NCBI RefSeq assembly: GCF_032118995.1
Contig: NC_092649.1
Coordinates: 27,091,927 to 27,155,926, forward strand
Source of the DNA: Asterias amurensis
Lineage: Eukaryota; Echinodermata; Asteroidea; Forcipulatida; Asteriidae
DNA length: 64,000 nt
Reading direction: 5' to 3'
Shown here piece by piece: positions 26,039 to 38,500 of the stretch (positions within the stretch are counted from its first letter, which is position 1; each line of letters starts with the position of its first letter). The notes beneath the pieces are model-generated. The model ran no database searches. It worked only from the letters and a program-made list of their open reading frames with translations, and had not been told where the DNA came from. The translations under genes and the position numbers were made by a program.

Positions 26039-26426
26039 TAAAGGAACACGTTGCCTTGGATTGGACGAGTTGGTCTTGAAAAGCGTTTGTAACCGTTTGT
26101 TATGAAATGCATATGGGTAGAAAGATGTTTTAAAAGTAGAATACAATGATCCACACACACTTGCCTCGAAATTGCGTGGTTTTCCTTTTACTTTGCGAAC
26201 TAACACTGTCGGCCATTTATGGGAGTCAAAAATCTTACTCCCATAAATGGCCGACCGTGTTTGTGGACGAGGTAAAAGGAAAACCACGCAATTTCGAGTG
26301 ATACTTGTGTGGATCATTATATTATACTTTTAAAATATCTTTCTAATCATATGCATTTTATAACAAATGGTTACAAACGCTTTTCAAAGACCAACTCGAC
26401 TGATCAAAGGCAACGTGTTCCTTTAA
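26039..26426. mobile_element. H element: hairpin foldback of about 390 bp upstream of NEDD1
   Basis: Almost the whole element is one inverted repeat. The outer tips are AAGGAACACGTTGCCTT and its near complement ending CGTGTTCCTTTAA. The centre is GGCCATTTATGGGAGT and ACTCCCATAAATGGCC around a short loop at about 26226-26234. It ends about 140 bp before the NEDD1 start codon. Transcripts crossing it would form long double-stranded RNA. Confidence 0.88.
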
Positions 26427-26473
26427 CATCATCATCATGGCACCGCCAAGTAATTGGCATAAATATCTCTCCC

Positions 26474-26478
26474 ATTGG
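26474..26478 (-). promoter_or_regulatory. Possible inverted CCAAT box of NEDD1
   Basis: ATTGG within CCCATTGGTTGG lies 88 bp before the NEDD1 ATG. Inverted CCAAT boxes (NF-Y sites) are typical of cell-cycle gene promoters, which would suit NEDD1, but a 5-base match is weak evidence. Confidence 0.25.
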
Positions 26479-26565
26479 TTGGTTTTTATTCTTAGCAAGG
26501 CTGACTCTCCAACAGAACTCCGCTAATGTGAGGTAGATGCATCTATAGAGCCTAGGGTAGTCACC

Positions 26566-29500
26566 ATGGAGGATGGGTTGAAGCTTGCCTCCGGAGGAGA
26601 AGACATCAAACTTTGGGATGTGGCAAGCAGCTCAACACCCAGTCATCAGTTCTCTCCACACACCAGCGGCATCTCCTCACTATGCTGGAGTCATAACAAT
26701 ATCCTTTGCTAAAGTAACCCAGCCCAGGTCTCAAAATAACCCAACGCAGGCCTGATACTTCAAAGAGCTAACGAAGGCGATTGCCTCCATGCCCCCTGGT
26801 CATTGCCTTGGTCAGGGATGAGATTGTTCAGTCTATTGGCTGAATTCAGACTTTTTATATCAGCCTGGTGAAGAAAATCAGACAATATTTTTCCCACAAA
26901 TAAAGAAATCCTGCTTATTGGTCTACTTCTCTAAAACTAGTATTTTGTATACTGTTTCCAAAAGCTCCTTGGAATCTGTAACCCAAAAGTAGAAATGACA
27001 TCATTTCAACATACCTTTGAATTTGTATCCAAGTTTCAGACTTTTTCTTTAGTAATGACTCTCACCCCTGCTTGGTGCCCTTGAAATGCCACATTAGAAA
27101 TTTCCGCATAGGGTGCTCTTTTAATTCAAGGAGAAAATGCCTTGGTGCCCTTGCCCTTTCAAAAACGAAGCATACAGGCCTGTGTTATATCATCTCAATC
27201 AAAAGTCTCCCATTACCATGGTGCCCTTTGCTTTTGCTGTGGTGCCCTTTGCAAAGTTCCAAGTAAATTTTACATTTTCGATTGACATGGTTAGCAAATC
27301 AAGTTTGAGGAGCTCAACCAAATTTCACCTGGAACATCAACTGAGGTATTTTTAGATTGTCTATTTTTGTAGCTTTATAAGATTGTTAATGTTTGTTACA
27401 GCGCATTGATGCCGATGCTTAGGTCTATGCGCTTTAAAGGCAGTGAACACTATTGGTAATTACTCAAAATAATTATCAGCATAAAACCTCTCCTGGTAAT
27501 GAGTAATGGGGAGAGATTGATAGTATAAAACATTGTGAGAAACAGCTCCCTCTGAAGTGACGTAGTTTTCGAGAAAGAAGTAATTTTCCACGAATTTGAT
27601 TTCGAGACCTCAAGTTTAGAACTTGAGAAATCAAACCATCGAAACGCACACAAATTCGTGTGACAAGGGTGTTTTTTCTTTCATTATTATCTCGCAACTT
27701 CGACGACCAATTTAACTCAAACAGGTTTGTTATTTCATTCATATGTTGAGATACACCAAGTGAGAAGACTGGTCTTTGACAATTACCAATAGTGTCCACT
27801 ATCTTTAATGGTGGTTGTTATTATTATTATTCTCGGACATTGTGTTTAGTGCGAACAAGGATACATTCATGTACTTGTGTTTAAACACAATAATCTATTG
27901 GTTGTTTGCATATTATTCAAATGCAGCAAATAGTGAAATATATCACCTTGTTTCCTTGACCAGTAAATTCACATCAGATTTTAGCAAGTGCCGGCAGTTC
28001 TGGTGATAAAGTGGTTCTTACGTTTGTCAGAAGCGCAGCATCAAATATTATTGAGTTAGCAGAGGGGGTAAGTTTAATAATTTTAATTATTTTAAAGGCA
28101 GTGGACACTATTGGTAATTACTCAAAATAATTTTTAGCATAAAGCCTTTCTTGGTGACGAGAAATGGGAAGAGGTTGATGGTATAAAACATTGTGAGAAA
28201 CAGCTCCCTCTGAAGTGCCCTAGTTTTCGAGAAAGAAGTAATTTTCCACGAATCTGATTTCGTGACCTCAGATTTAGAACTTAAGGTCTGGAAATCAACC
28301 ATCTAAACGCACACAACTTAGTGTGACAGAGGGTGTTTTTTTATTTCATTATTATCTCGCAAGTTCGATGACCGATTGAGCTCAAATTTTCACAGGTTTG
28401 TTGTTTTATGCATATGTTGAGATACACTAACTGTGAAGGCTAGTCTTTGAAAATTACCAATAGTGTCCACTGCTTTTAATGCTTAATTATTATTTAATAC
28501 ATGTTTTCTTACAGCATTTTACAGCAGTTTGGGTGCTCATATACAGGAGGGTTACCTCCTCTGGTTTAGTATTTATAACTTTATTTATTTTCTTGTAACC
28601 AATATTCCTGTAATTTTGTTTTTGTACAAATAGGTATAAAACAAACAAGCAAGTAGAACTAGTTATTTTTGGCGTCTGAAATTTGAGAGATTGTCACCCA
28701 CGAAAAGAAACGTTGTACTAACTTTGAGGATTTTCATTGGTCCTTTTAGAGTTTGCCAATTACTTTTTCAGTGACTAGCCAGTAAGACCAGTATGCTTGT
28801 CAGTTCACTGGTCCGTCAGCTTTTTCTCTAGTCCATGCATGTACTTCACACTAAAGGCAGTGGACACTATTGGTAATTACTCAAAATAATTATTAGCATA
28901 ACACCTTTCTTGGTAACAAGTAATGGAGAGCTGTGGATAGTATAAAACATTGTGAGAAACGGCTCCCTCTGAAGTACTGTAATTTTTGAGAAAGAAGTAA
29001 TTTGATTTGTTTGAGGTCTCGCATGAGGTTTTTCGATAAGTGCACTGGGTTCTTTTGGGACCAATGGCTTTACGTCCCATCTGAAGGACGAAGCAAAGGT
29101 TAAGTGTCTTGCTTAAGGACACAAGTGTCACGGCTGGGGATTTGAACCCACACTCTTTTAATCAGAAACACCAGAGTTTGAATTCGGTGTTCTTAACCGC
29201 TCAGCCACGACACTTCCATGATTTTATGTTGCTGTTCACCATATTTGGATAGCACAACAAAAATAACACGATTTCTAATCAAAATCATTCCATTGCAGGA
29301 AAAACAGACTTGTGTCTCCTTCAACTCAACATCCCGCTACCTTTTGTCCGGTGGCAAGAACCGCATCGTCAGCATTTGGGATCTCAAGTCCAGGAAGCTG
29401 AAGAAAACGTACACGGTGAGAAATGGAATTTATATAAAAAGTATTGACACCGAGTTGCCTAAAATGTCTACTACCTGACTACAGAACAAACAGGGACATT

Positions 29501-32500
29501 GCCTCCCAAATTTCATTCAAACGCCATACAACATGCAACATTTATTTTCATATCACAGACATTCAGAATTTTTATTTATAACTCAAAACATCTCCTTTTT
29601 TTCATAAACAACTTTCAAGTAATTAAAACTGTACAATGTGTCGGGCAAAGTTAACTAGGAATATAAGAAGGATATGACATAGTCAGCAGTTCAACAGGAA
29701 ATAATGACCAATAAACCTTCAAGTTTGTTGACCACATTTTGTTGTTTGTAATGCATAAACGTAAAAGTTAGGTGAGTTACTCATTCTAGCAGGTTACCAA
29801 TCAGGGCAAGTTACTTAAGTGGAAAGTAACAATTTTGTGACTTCCTGTGTATGAGAGGGTAGTTTCTTTTATTAGTCTACGCAGGAACGCCCACTTGATT
29901 ACATTTATACATATGTAGGTCACTTGCTTGCTTGGCTGGATAGCTGCTGTAGTGTTACATAAATTGCATAAATATGTCATCATCAAGTAGTTAATAGAAG
30001 TAAAAAGATATGTTATTTGGCAGACCTCATTCCAGAAAATTTATCACCTGGGATAGTTCATGATTTTATTCTGTAAAGTTGATGTCAAAAATGAATTCAG
30101 CCATATGTTGCGGTCCAGTAGACTGTTATCTAAAAGGAAAAGAGAGTATATCATGCAAAAATATACTTAATACATGTGGGCAATTCCAAGCAAACATGGA
30201 CATGACACCAAAAAATCAAGTTTTTGTCACAACTTTCTTTCCCCTTAGAAGTTATAGCTAACATACGAAACCAATTTATTTTTAGTTGTTGACAAGGAAT
30301 GAACCCAATTTTGCCAAATAAGAACTCAGCTTGGGCTCCACGTAGGCGTGGCTAAATTGAGTGGAAACGTGTAATGCGACTAACCGTAATGCGACTAACC
30401 ATGGTTTTGCCACGTAAACCTAAAAGTTCAAGTTGCTGACTATTTGTAAGTATCCTGTTGGATACTAATGTATAAGAGATGTGTGCTAAATGTAGTAAAA
30501 CCTTTGCAAGTTTTTTAGTTTGAGGAAACTTTTGAATTGAGACAAGTGTATTTTTTATCATGTCCTTTTTGTGTAATGCGACTAACCGCTTTTTACAAAG
30601 CTATAACATCCAGAGTACAACGCCCACAACATTTTTAATATCATCACTTAAAAGCCTTGGGTGTCAAGTACAAATCAGTCTATAAACTTAGTGGAAATAA
30701 TATCTCACATAGAACTACTAGCACCAAGATCAAGAAATGACACTAAAAAGTGTAATGCGACTAACCATGGAATCGCCCATGTGGTTTATTCCGGCGGAAT
30801 TCCTGTATTATATACATGGTGACTATAAGGTATTAGAACATCAATACTTTATAATTCACTACACCCTGCTTAAATTAATTCTATGTACATGTGACCCCTC
30901 TGACTGTATTCAAGATACGTTTGACACGGCTGTTCTGTTGTTATGCTGTTTCCAGTAATTTATTTACACTCCTCATGAATCTGTTGACGAAGATAAACAC
31001 GTTGACTAACTATATTGTTTGAAGCTTTGCATGGTGTGGAGAAATAAGAAGAAACTATAAACAAATAGTAAACTTGCAGGTACAACCATATGTAAATTTC
31101 TTAGGGGTAGTGTTGACTCCTGAAGACGAGCACAGTATACCGTTCGAAATGTCAAGACCCAACCCCCTCTTTTCAGAGCCAACACTCGCCCTAAGAGATT
31201 TACACATGGTTGAACCCGTAAGTTTACTATTTATTTATAGTTTCTACACACTTTGACTAACTTTTAATCACAAATTTTTTAATCGATCAGGAAATGATTA
31301 ATTTGTTGTCTTGTAATTTAAGGGTCACCAAGATTCAGTGACCTGCGCGATATTCAACTGGAATGACACCTATATTGCGTCGGGCTCAGCCAGTGGAGAA
31401 ATCTTACTTCATAATGTCGTCTCTGGTCAGGCTAGCAGCCCTCTCATCGCACCCAAAACCCAGGTAAAGAATCCTCTACTTGGAACCGAATAATAGTAAT
31501 AATAATAATAATATCAAAGTCTTATATAGCGCACGTATCTACCAAACAAGGTACTCAATGCGCTGAGTATAATATACAAACTTTCAGAAAGATAGGTAAT
31601 TGCAGTGATGAATTTTGAGACCCAATTATTTAGCACCTTATAAAGGTTTACAAGGTGCTACGGCGCATACAGCAGCCACAGCCAGGAACACCGGGCGAAC
31701 CCCTTCTCTTTTCGAAAAGTGCACTGGATTCTTTAACATGCGTTACACAGCACATGGGACCAATGGCTTTACGTCCCATCCGAAGGACGAAGCAATGGTT
31801 AAGTGTCTTGCTTAAAGACACAAGTGTCACGGCTGGGGATTCGAACCCACACTCTGCTGATCAGAAACACCAGAGTTTGAATTTGGTGCTCTGAACCGCT
31901 CGGCCACGACACTTCCACAGTACAGCAGACTCTCGTAAATACGAGGTCCTCCGGACTGGCTCATTTTCCTTGTTATATCCGTAGCTCATAACATACTATT
32001 GCGTTTATAATAATTGCACTATGCACAAAGTGCATGACATACGTAATGGCTGCACGTGTACACAGAAGATATAGGCCCTTCAAAAATCGTTAATATTCTG
32101 GGCATTATTTTCAGGTTTAAATTGCAAAAAAAAATAACTGGCACTGAAAGAGTTCAAGACACTGGACACTATTGGTAGTTGTCAAAGACTAGTCTTCTCA
32201 CTTGGTGTATCTCAACATAATATGCGTAAAGTAACAAACCTGTGAAAATTGGTCCTCATTCGTTCGTCGAAGTTGGGAGATAATAATGTAAGAAAAAACA
32301 ACCTTGTCATACGAAGTTGTGTGCTTTCAGATACTTGATTTCGAGACCTCAAAATCTAATTCTGAGGTCGCGAAATCAAATTCGTTGAACATTACTTCTT
32401 TCTCTAAAAACTAAGCCACTTCAGAGGGAGCCGTTTCTCACAATGTTTTATACTATCAACCTCTCCCGTTTACTCATTTTCCTTTATAGAGTGTCCGCTC

Positions 32501-35500
32501 TCTGGAGTACTCGCTCCTCAAGAAATCCATGCTGGCCTCCGTGTCTGATGATGGTGGCCTGACCATGTGGGACACCAACTCCCGTAAGCCCATTACGACA
32601 TTCCGAGATGCTCACAGGGCACCGGCTACAGGGCTGGCGTTCTCACCAGTCAATGACATGCTGCTGATGAGTACCGGTCTGGATAAGAGAATCGTCTGCT
32701 ACGACGTACTTGGCAAGGGGTTAGTATCATTAGGTGTGGAGTTTCATATTTGAGCGGGCAAGGCCATTTTTGTGTGCAATGGGCACTTCCATAAGCAACT
32801 CTTAAAGTCTATGACTCTTTTGAAGGGGCACCAAGACTAGGGGGCAACCAAGGCCGTGGCATCTGTGTTATTCAAGGCCAGAAACGTGCGTTATTCAACA
32901 TGTAAAACTACTCAGAAGTAGTATCAACAACAAAAATGTTTCTGTTCATGTCAAAGAGGAATTTCGCATCTGAAGTAGTCAAAATCTCATACTCAATGAC
33001 GCTTTGATTGAATTTCATTCAAATTGAGGAAAGAACTAATGAACTTTCCGTGCAAAAATGTACAGACCAATATATTTGAAATGTGACATTATTGACTGTA
33101 TTAGGTTGTTGGTGATTGCGGTGAACTGGAATCAAATACAGTTGTTGTTTGTGTACCTTTCTAGCGTGAGATTAGAGACTTCTGTTTTTCACACTTTCCT
33201 ATTATAGGGCTTTATCTTTTGGAAAATGAGTGCAACACAAACTGAATTCCACTTTAGAGCCCCCCTTAAAAGCATACTGCTTTATCAATAAACAAGAACG
33301 TAACACAATTTTCTTTTCATTAAAATTTAATAAAAAATTGTTGTTTTTTTCTGTCTTTCTTCTGACCTGAAGAATCATCCGAAGTATGACAGTTGAGTCA
33401 CCTCTGACGTCCATTGCTTGCATGCATGATGGTGCCACGCTGGCTGTAGGTTCAACGCGAGGCAAGGTGTATATCTTTGACTTGAGGATGGGCTCTACCC
33501 CATTAAATGTCTTCAGTGCTCACAAGTCATCTGTGCAGTCTGTGCGATTCCAGCATGCGCCGACTGCAAGGGTAAGATTGGGGTTGTCTCTCTCAAAATC
33601 AATCATTCAATAAATCGTTAAACTTATATGGCACCGATCCAACAGTCAATGCTCATAGCACAGTACGGTAGACTCTGGAAAAAAGGGTGAGATTTAAAGA
33701 CACTGGACACTATTGGTAATTGTCAAAGACCAATCTTCTCATTTGGTGTATCTCAACATTTGAGCTAAAACGGTCACCGAAGTTGCAAGATATCAATGAA
33801 ATAAAAAAACACCCTTGTCACACGAAGTTGTGTGCTTTCAGATGATTAATTTAGAGACCTCAAATTCAAAATGTGCGGTCTTGAAATCAATTTTGTGTAA
33901 AAATACTTTTTTTCTCGAAAACTATGTTACTGCAGAGGGAGCAGTTTCTTACAATGTTTTATAACTATCAACCTCTCCCCATAACTCGTTACCAAGTAAG
34001 GTTTTATGCTAATAACTATTTTGAGTAATTACCAATAGTGTCCACTGCCTTTAAGCAAAGGTTTTGAAATTGGCTTCTGAAGTAGATTGCCTGATGTTCT
34101 TAGGAAGATGATTCCACATCCTTGGTGCTTTGATAGAAGAGGCACGATCCCCCCCCCCCCCAACTGTGTTTAGTTCTTTGAATGCAAAATAAAATGAAGT
34201 TTGGAAACAGGAACGCAGATTTTCTGACAGGTTCTTTGATGGTCAGTGAGAAATAAAGGGGCTGAGGCATTGAGGCTGTAGAACATAAGTAGCCTCTAGC
34301 CACCGGGCAATCTTGGTGGTCTAGTTGGTAAGACACTGCTCTAGAATTGCAAGGGTCTTGGGTTCGAATCCCACCCGAGTAACATGCCTGTGATGCTTGT
34401 TCACAGGACTCGGGAAAGTACTGAGTATAAAGTGCTAACACACATCAGTGTATGGGTAAAAACCAAAATTAATATTCTTTATCCCAGATGCAAATTTAAC
34501 ATCTATTATATACGCGATACCCGCTGCCAAAACATATAAGATTCAAACTGCCTTAAGCTACCGCGCAACCTCTATAGTCTAGTTGGTAAGACACTGCTCT
34601 AGAATTGCAAGGGTCTTGGGTTTGAATCCCACCCGAGTAACATGCCTGTGATATTTTTTCACAGGACCCGGGAAAGTACTGAGTATAAAGTGCTAACACA
34701 CATCAGTGTATGGGTAAAAAAACCAAAATGAATATTCTTTATCCCCGATTCAAATTTAACATCTCTTATAGAAGGATCTTAAGATTGAGATCTTGACCCA
34801 TAGACTCTTCAGGATTGGTGTCGCATGATCAAAACAGCAACATCCTGGAGGAAAAATTGTAACTAGAATTGCTTCTGTTCATCCAGGGGTAAATGGGTAC
34901 CTGTGAGGGCAGAGAAACTGTAGTTTGAAGCAGACTATTGTCGCAAACAAGGTGTTGCACATTTCAGAGATGAGATTGTTCAGACTTTTGGTTGAATTCA
35001 AACTTTTTATTTCGGCCTGGTGAAGAAAATCAGGCAATATTTTTGTTCACAAATAAAGAAATCCTGCTCATTTGTCTACTTCTCTAGTGCTTTGGACACT
35101 GTTTACAAAAGCTCCTTGGAATCTATAACCTCAGGGGTTACCAAACAGTAGAAACGGCATCATTTCAACATACCTTTGAATGTTTATCCAAGTTTCAGAC
35201 TTTTTCGTTAGTAATGACTCTCACCCCTGACATATGCAGCAAGGGGGATCATCTTAAGGGGATGCAACTTTTTATTTCAGATGAAGATCGCAAGTTTTTT
35301 AACTTTTCTCTTCTTCCATCAACAGAGTAATGGTGTAGGTAGCAAAGGTGCTAAGCCTGTACAGTCGGTATCAGCAGGGCGTAAACTCCCCCAGGTTAGC
35401 CCCGGAGTGGCTCAGGTTGCCCCTTCCGTTCAGAAGATAAGCAAGTCTTCCACGAATCCGTCTAGTAGTGCCGGTAAATCGCTAGAGGAAGCTGGTAATG

Positions 35501-38500
35501 ATTCCAACAGGCTTGGAACACCAAGAGATAACATCGAGAATCAGGATATCATCTCACCGATTAGAGAAGGTATGGAATCACAGTATTTTTTTTTTATTTT
35601 TTTTATTTTTGGTGTGTTTATTTTGGGGTGTCGTGGCCGAGTGGATAAGAGCACCGAATTCAAGCTCTGGTGATTCTGTACAGCGGAGTTTGGGTTCGAA
35701 TCCCGGTCGTGACGCTTGTGTCCCTGAGCAAGACACTTCACTATAATTGCTTCTCTCCACCCAGGGGTAAATGGGTACCTGTTAGGGCAGAGATGGTTCT
35801 TGTGATTGATTAGCCTTGATTGCGCTACATATTTGTTGGCACAGGCTGTATACTCCCCAGGGAGCTGAGATGGTTTAAGGAATAATTTAAGGCCCAGTGA
35901 CCAGGGGTAACAATGTTGAAGCGCCATGAGTGTCACTGCGTGACGGACCTGAGCGCTATATAAGAAGCCACTATTATTAATATTATTATTTGTTCTCTAC
36001 AATGGTATTTACAGGTATCGTTTTTTTTTTTAAAAGGAGATAAAACTATGTCTGCAGTTATATTAGTTTATAATAATATTAATTTTGGTTTTTACCCTTA
36101 CACCGATGTGTGTTAGTACTGTAAACTCAGTTTATAATAACAATTACACAATAATTGATCAAAACATTAGTTATAAATAAGAACAAGTAAACTGAAACCC
36201 ACTTAAGGACACTGGACATATTTGGTAATTGTCAAAGATCATCTTCTCAACTATGCACAAAATAACAAACCTGTGAAAGTTTGAACTCAACTGGTCTTCG
36301 AAGTTGTGAGATAATAATTGAAATTTGTTTTACTGGTCAAGTTTTAGTGCAACCCATTGGTTGTCATACTGTTCATTCCTTTTGAATGTTTTTGTATGAA
36401 CTAAACCAATAAATATAATATAAAAATATAAATATACATCGTTGGCGTTTAAAGGCAGTGGATACTATTGGTAATTACTCAAAATAATTATTAGCATGAA
36501 ACTTTTCTTGGTGACGAGTAATAGGGAGAGGTTGATGGTATAAAACATTGTGAGAAATGGCTCCCTCTGAAGTGCCATAGTTTTCCACGAATTTGATTTT
36601 GAGACCTCAGATTTAGAACTTGAGGTCTTGAAATCAGCCAACGAAACACACACAACTTCGTGTGACAAGGGTGTTTTTTTTCTTTCTGAGTTATCTCGCA
36701 ACTCCGACAACCATGACCAATTGATATTTTATGCATATGTCGAGATACACCAAGTGAGAAGACTGGTCTTTGACAATTACCAATAGTGTCCAGTGTCTTT
36801 AAAAGAGTGCATTCATTCCACTTCTGTATTTTGAAACATGGACAAATTGAGTTTGAGTTTGGTGATAATTTCAATGTGCTTTATTGCAGGTGCTAGAATT
36901 ACAGATAATGTCAACCACATTGGCCGACCAAACACAATGGGTAAAGCAGACGGCACCCCCGCAACCCAAAAGAAAGACAGTCTACCAGGTAAGGCTTTCT
37001 CATATTTTTGTGGATTTACTAGCTCCAGAAGGTTAATAAGGGAATCAATGTGTGGTGAAGAGGTTTTCAACTAGTGGTTTAAACCCAACGAGGCCTGGTT
37101 CTTGATAATTTTACCGAGCCAAAGTCGAGACGAATTCAAGGTATTTATGAATAGCCTTTTAAATTCTACACATACATGTAGTGGTATACAGAACGCTGAT
37201 TATGTGAGCCATTGAACCTGTCGTAGATAATTCACCGCTGTGTGACTTGACAGTTGGCAGATTGTAATGATAATAATGTTATATAGGATTTGAGGCATTG
37301 CATGGTGAGGTATCAATGTATATTTGGTTTGCGGTAACACCATGTGTGTATCTTCTTGCCAGGTAGAGTTTGTTCTTAGAGAACCGTCTTGTTTTATTCT
37401 ACTGCCGCTGAGTAGATAATCGGAGGTTCGGGAGACTTCTCAGTTCTGAAAAGAACTGTCCTGCTTTTTAACTATTACCAGGGCGGATGGTATGGAACAA
37501 AACTGGACTACTAATGTTAGTCATCACACAGGCTAGAGTGGAGTATACTGAACAAAAATACTGTAGCCTAGCGGAGCACTTCAGCATCCAATGAGGACAA
37601 GTTCTTTTGTGTATTCCACCAGCACTGTGTGTGATAATGACTTTATTTTCAAGCAACCTTGACATGCAGCCAACATTGGCTATCATGGTACATTTGTTTC
37701 AAGCCTTCTGAATTATTTGAAGCATGTAACTCTTTGAAATCTCTTGCAGATTTTTTCTCACCGCTGTCGGAGAACACCTCCAATACTTCCTCCCGGAGAA
37801 CTCCGATAGGCTCAGTAGATTTAGAACCGCAGTCTTCCCCAGGTGTACTACCCCAATCAGCCACCAAGAATTTCCCTCTAGATGTAGACCTCTACAATGG
37901 AACTTCTGTCACGTCATCCTCAAATGCAATTAAGGTGAACAACAATCACATTATACCAGGCATTATATTTTTTCTGTTTAAAGGCAGTGGACACTATTGG
38001 TAATTACTCAAAATAATTATTAGCATAAAACTTTACTTGGTGATGAGTAATGTGGAGAGGTTGGTGGTATAAAACACTGTGAGAAAAGGCTCCCTCTGAA
38101 GTGACATAGTTTTCGAGAAAGAAGTAATTTTCGACGAGTTTGATTTTGAGACCTCAGATTTAGAATTTGAGGTCTTGAAATCAACCATCTGAACGCACAC
38201 AACTTCGTGTGACAAGGGTGTGTTTTCTTTCATAATTATCTCGCAACTTCAACGACCAATGGAGCTTAAATTTTCACAGGTTTTTTTTGTTTATGCATAT
38301 GTTGAGATACACCAAGTGAGAAGACTGGTCTTTGACAATAACCAATAGTGTCCAGGGTATTTAAGTAGGATTTCCGATTTGTTTTCCCTTGGCGAAAATC
38401 TAAATTTTTTAAATTTATATTTTTCACATGTTACCCGCCAAAGTTTCATGCCATATACATTGCTTGTGACTGGTATTGAGCTATTGTTTACTTAGCATTA

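Larger units (their letters stand above)
26699..27972 (+). other. U12-type AT-AC intron (NEDD1 intron 1)
   Basis: The intron begins ATATCCTTT (26699-26707), the minor-spliceosome 5' consensus. It contains TTTCCTTGAC (27951-27960), a textbook U12 branch site, and ends in AC at 27971-27972, 13 bases past the branch A. Joining here gives CWSHNN-QILASAGSSGDK without gaps against the vertebrate CWSSNNNFLVTASSSGDK region. No GT donor works: the reading frame meets TAA at 26710-26712 before the first nearby GT. The intron holds part of dispersed repeat R and a full A1 element. Confidence 0.88.

Noticed and set aside
26699..26720. GC-AG splice at 26708 for NEDD1 intron 1
   Set aside because: It would keep frame with a different acceptor but leaves a one-residue gap, and the donor context is poor. 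The U12 AT-AC solution fits all three signals and the alignment.
27476..27799. Recurrent 60-130 codon frames with an ...SRPQILNLRSRNQIRGKLLLSRKL...-like reading, here and at about 36491-36874, 38020-38202, 47879-48112, 57408-57602 and 61265-61564
   Set aside because: They are translations of the A1 element on either strand; the similarity follows the repeat and the frames are interrupted differently in each copy.
34308..34790. Two tRNA-like genes
   Set aside because: Box A and box B are present but the acceptor and anticodon stems are imperfect, and both copies continue into the same non-tRNA body, so they are SINEs.
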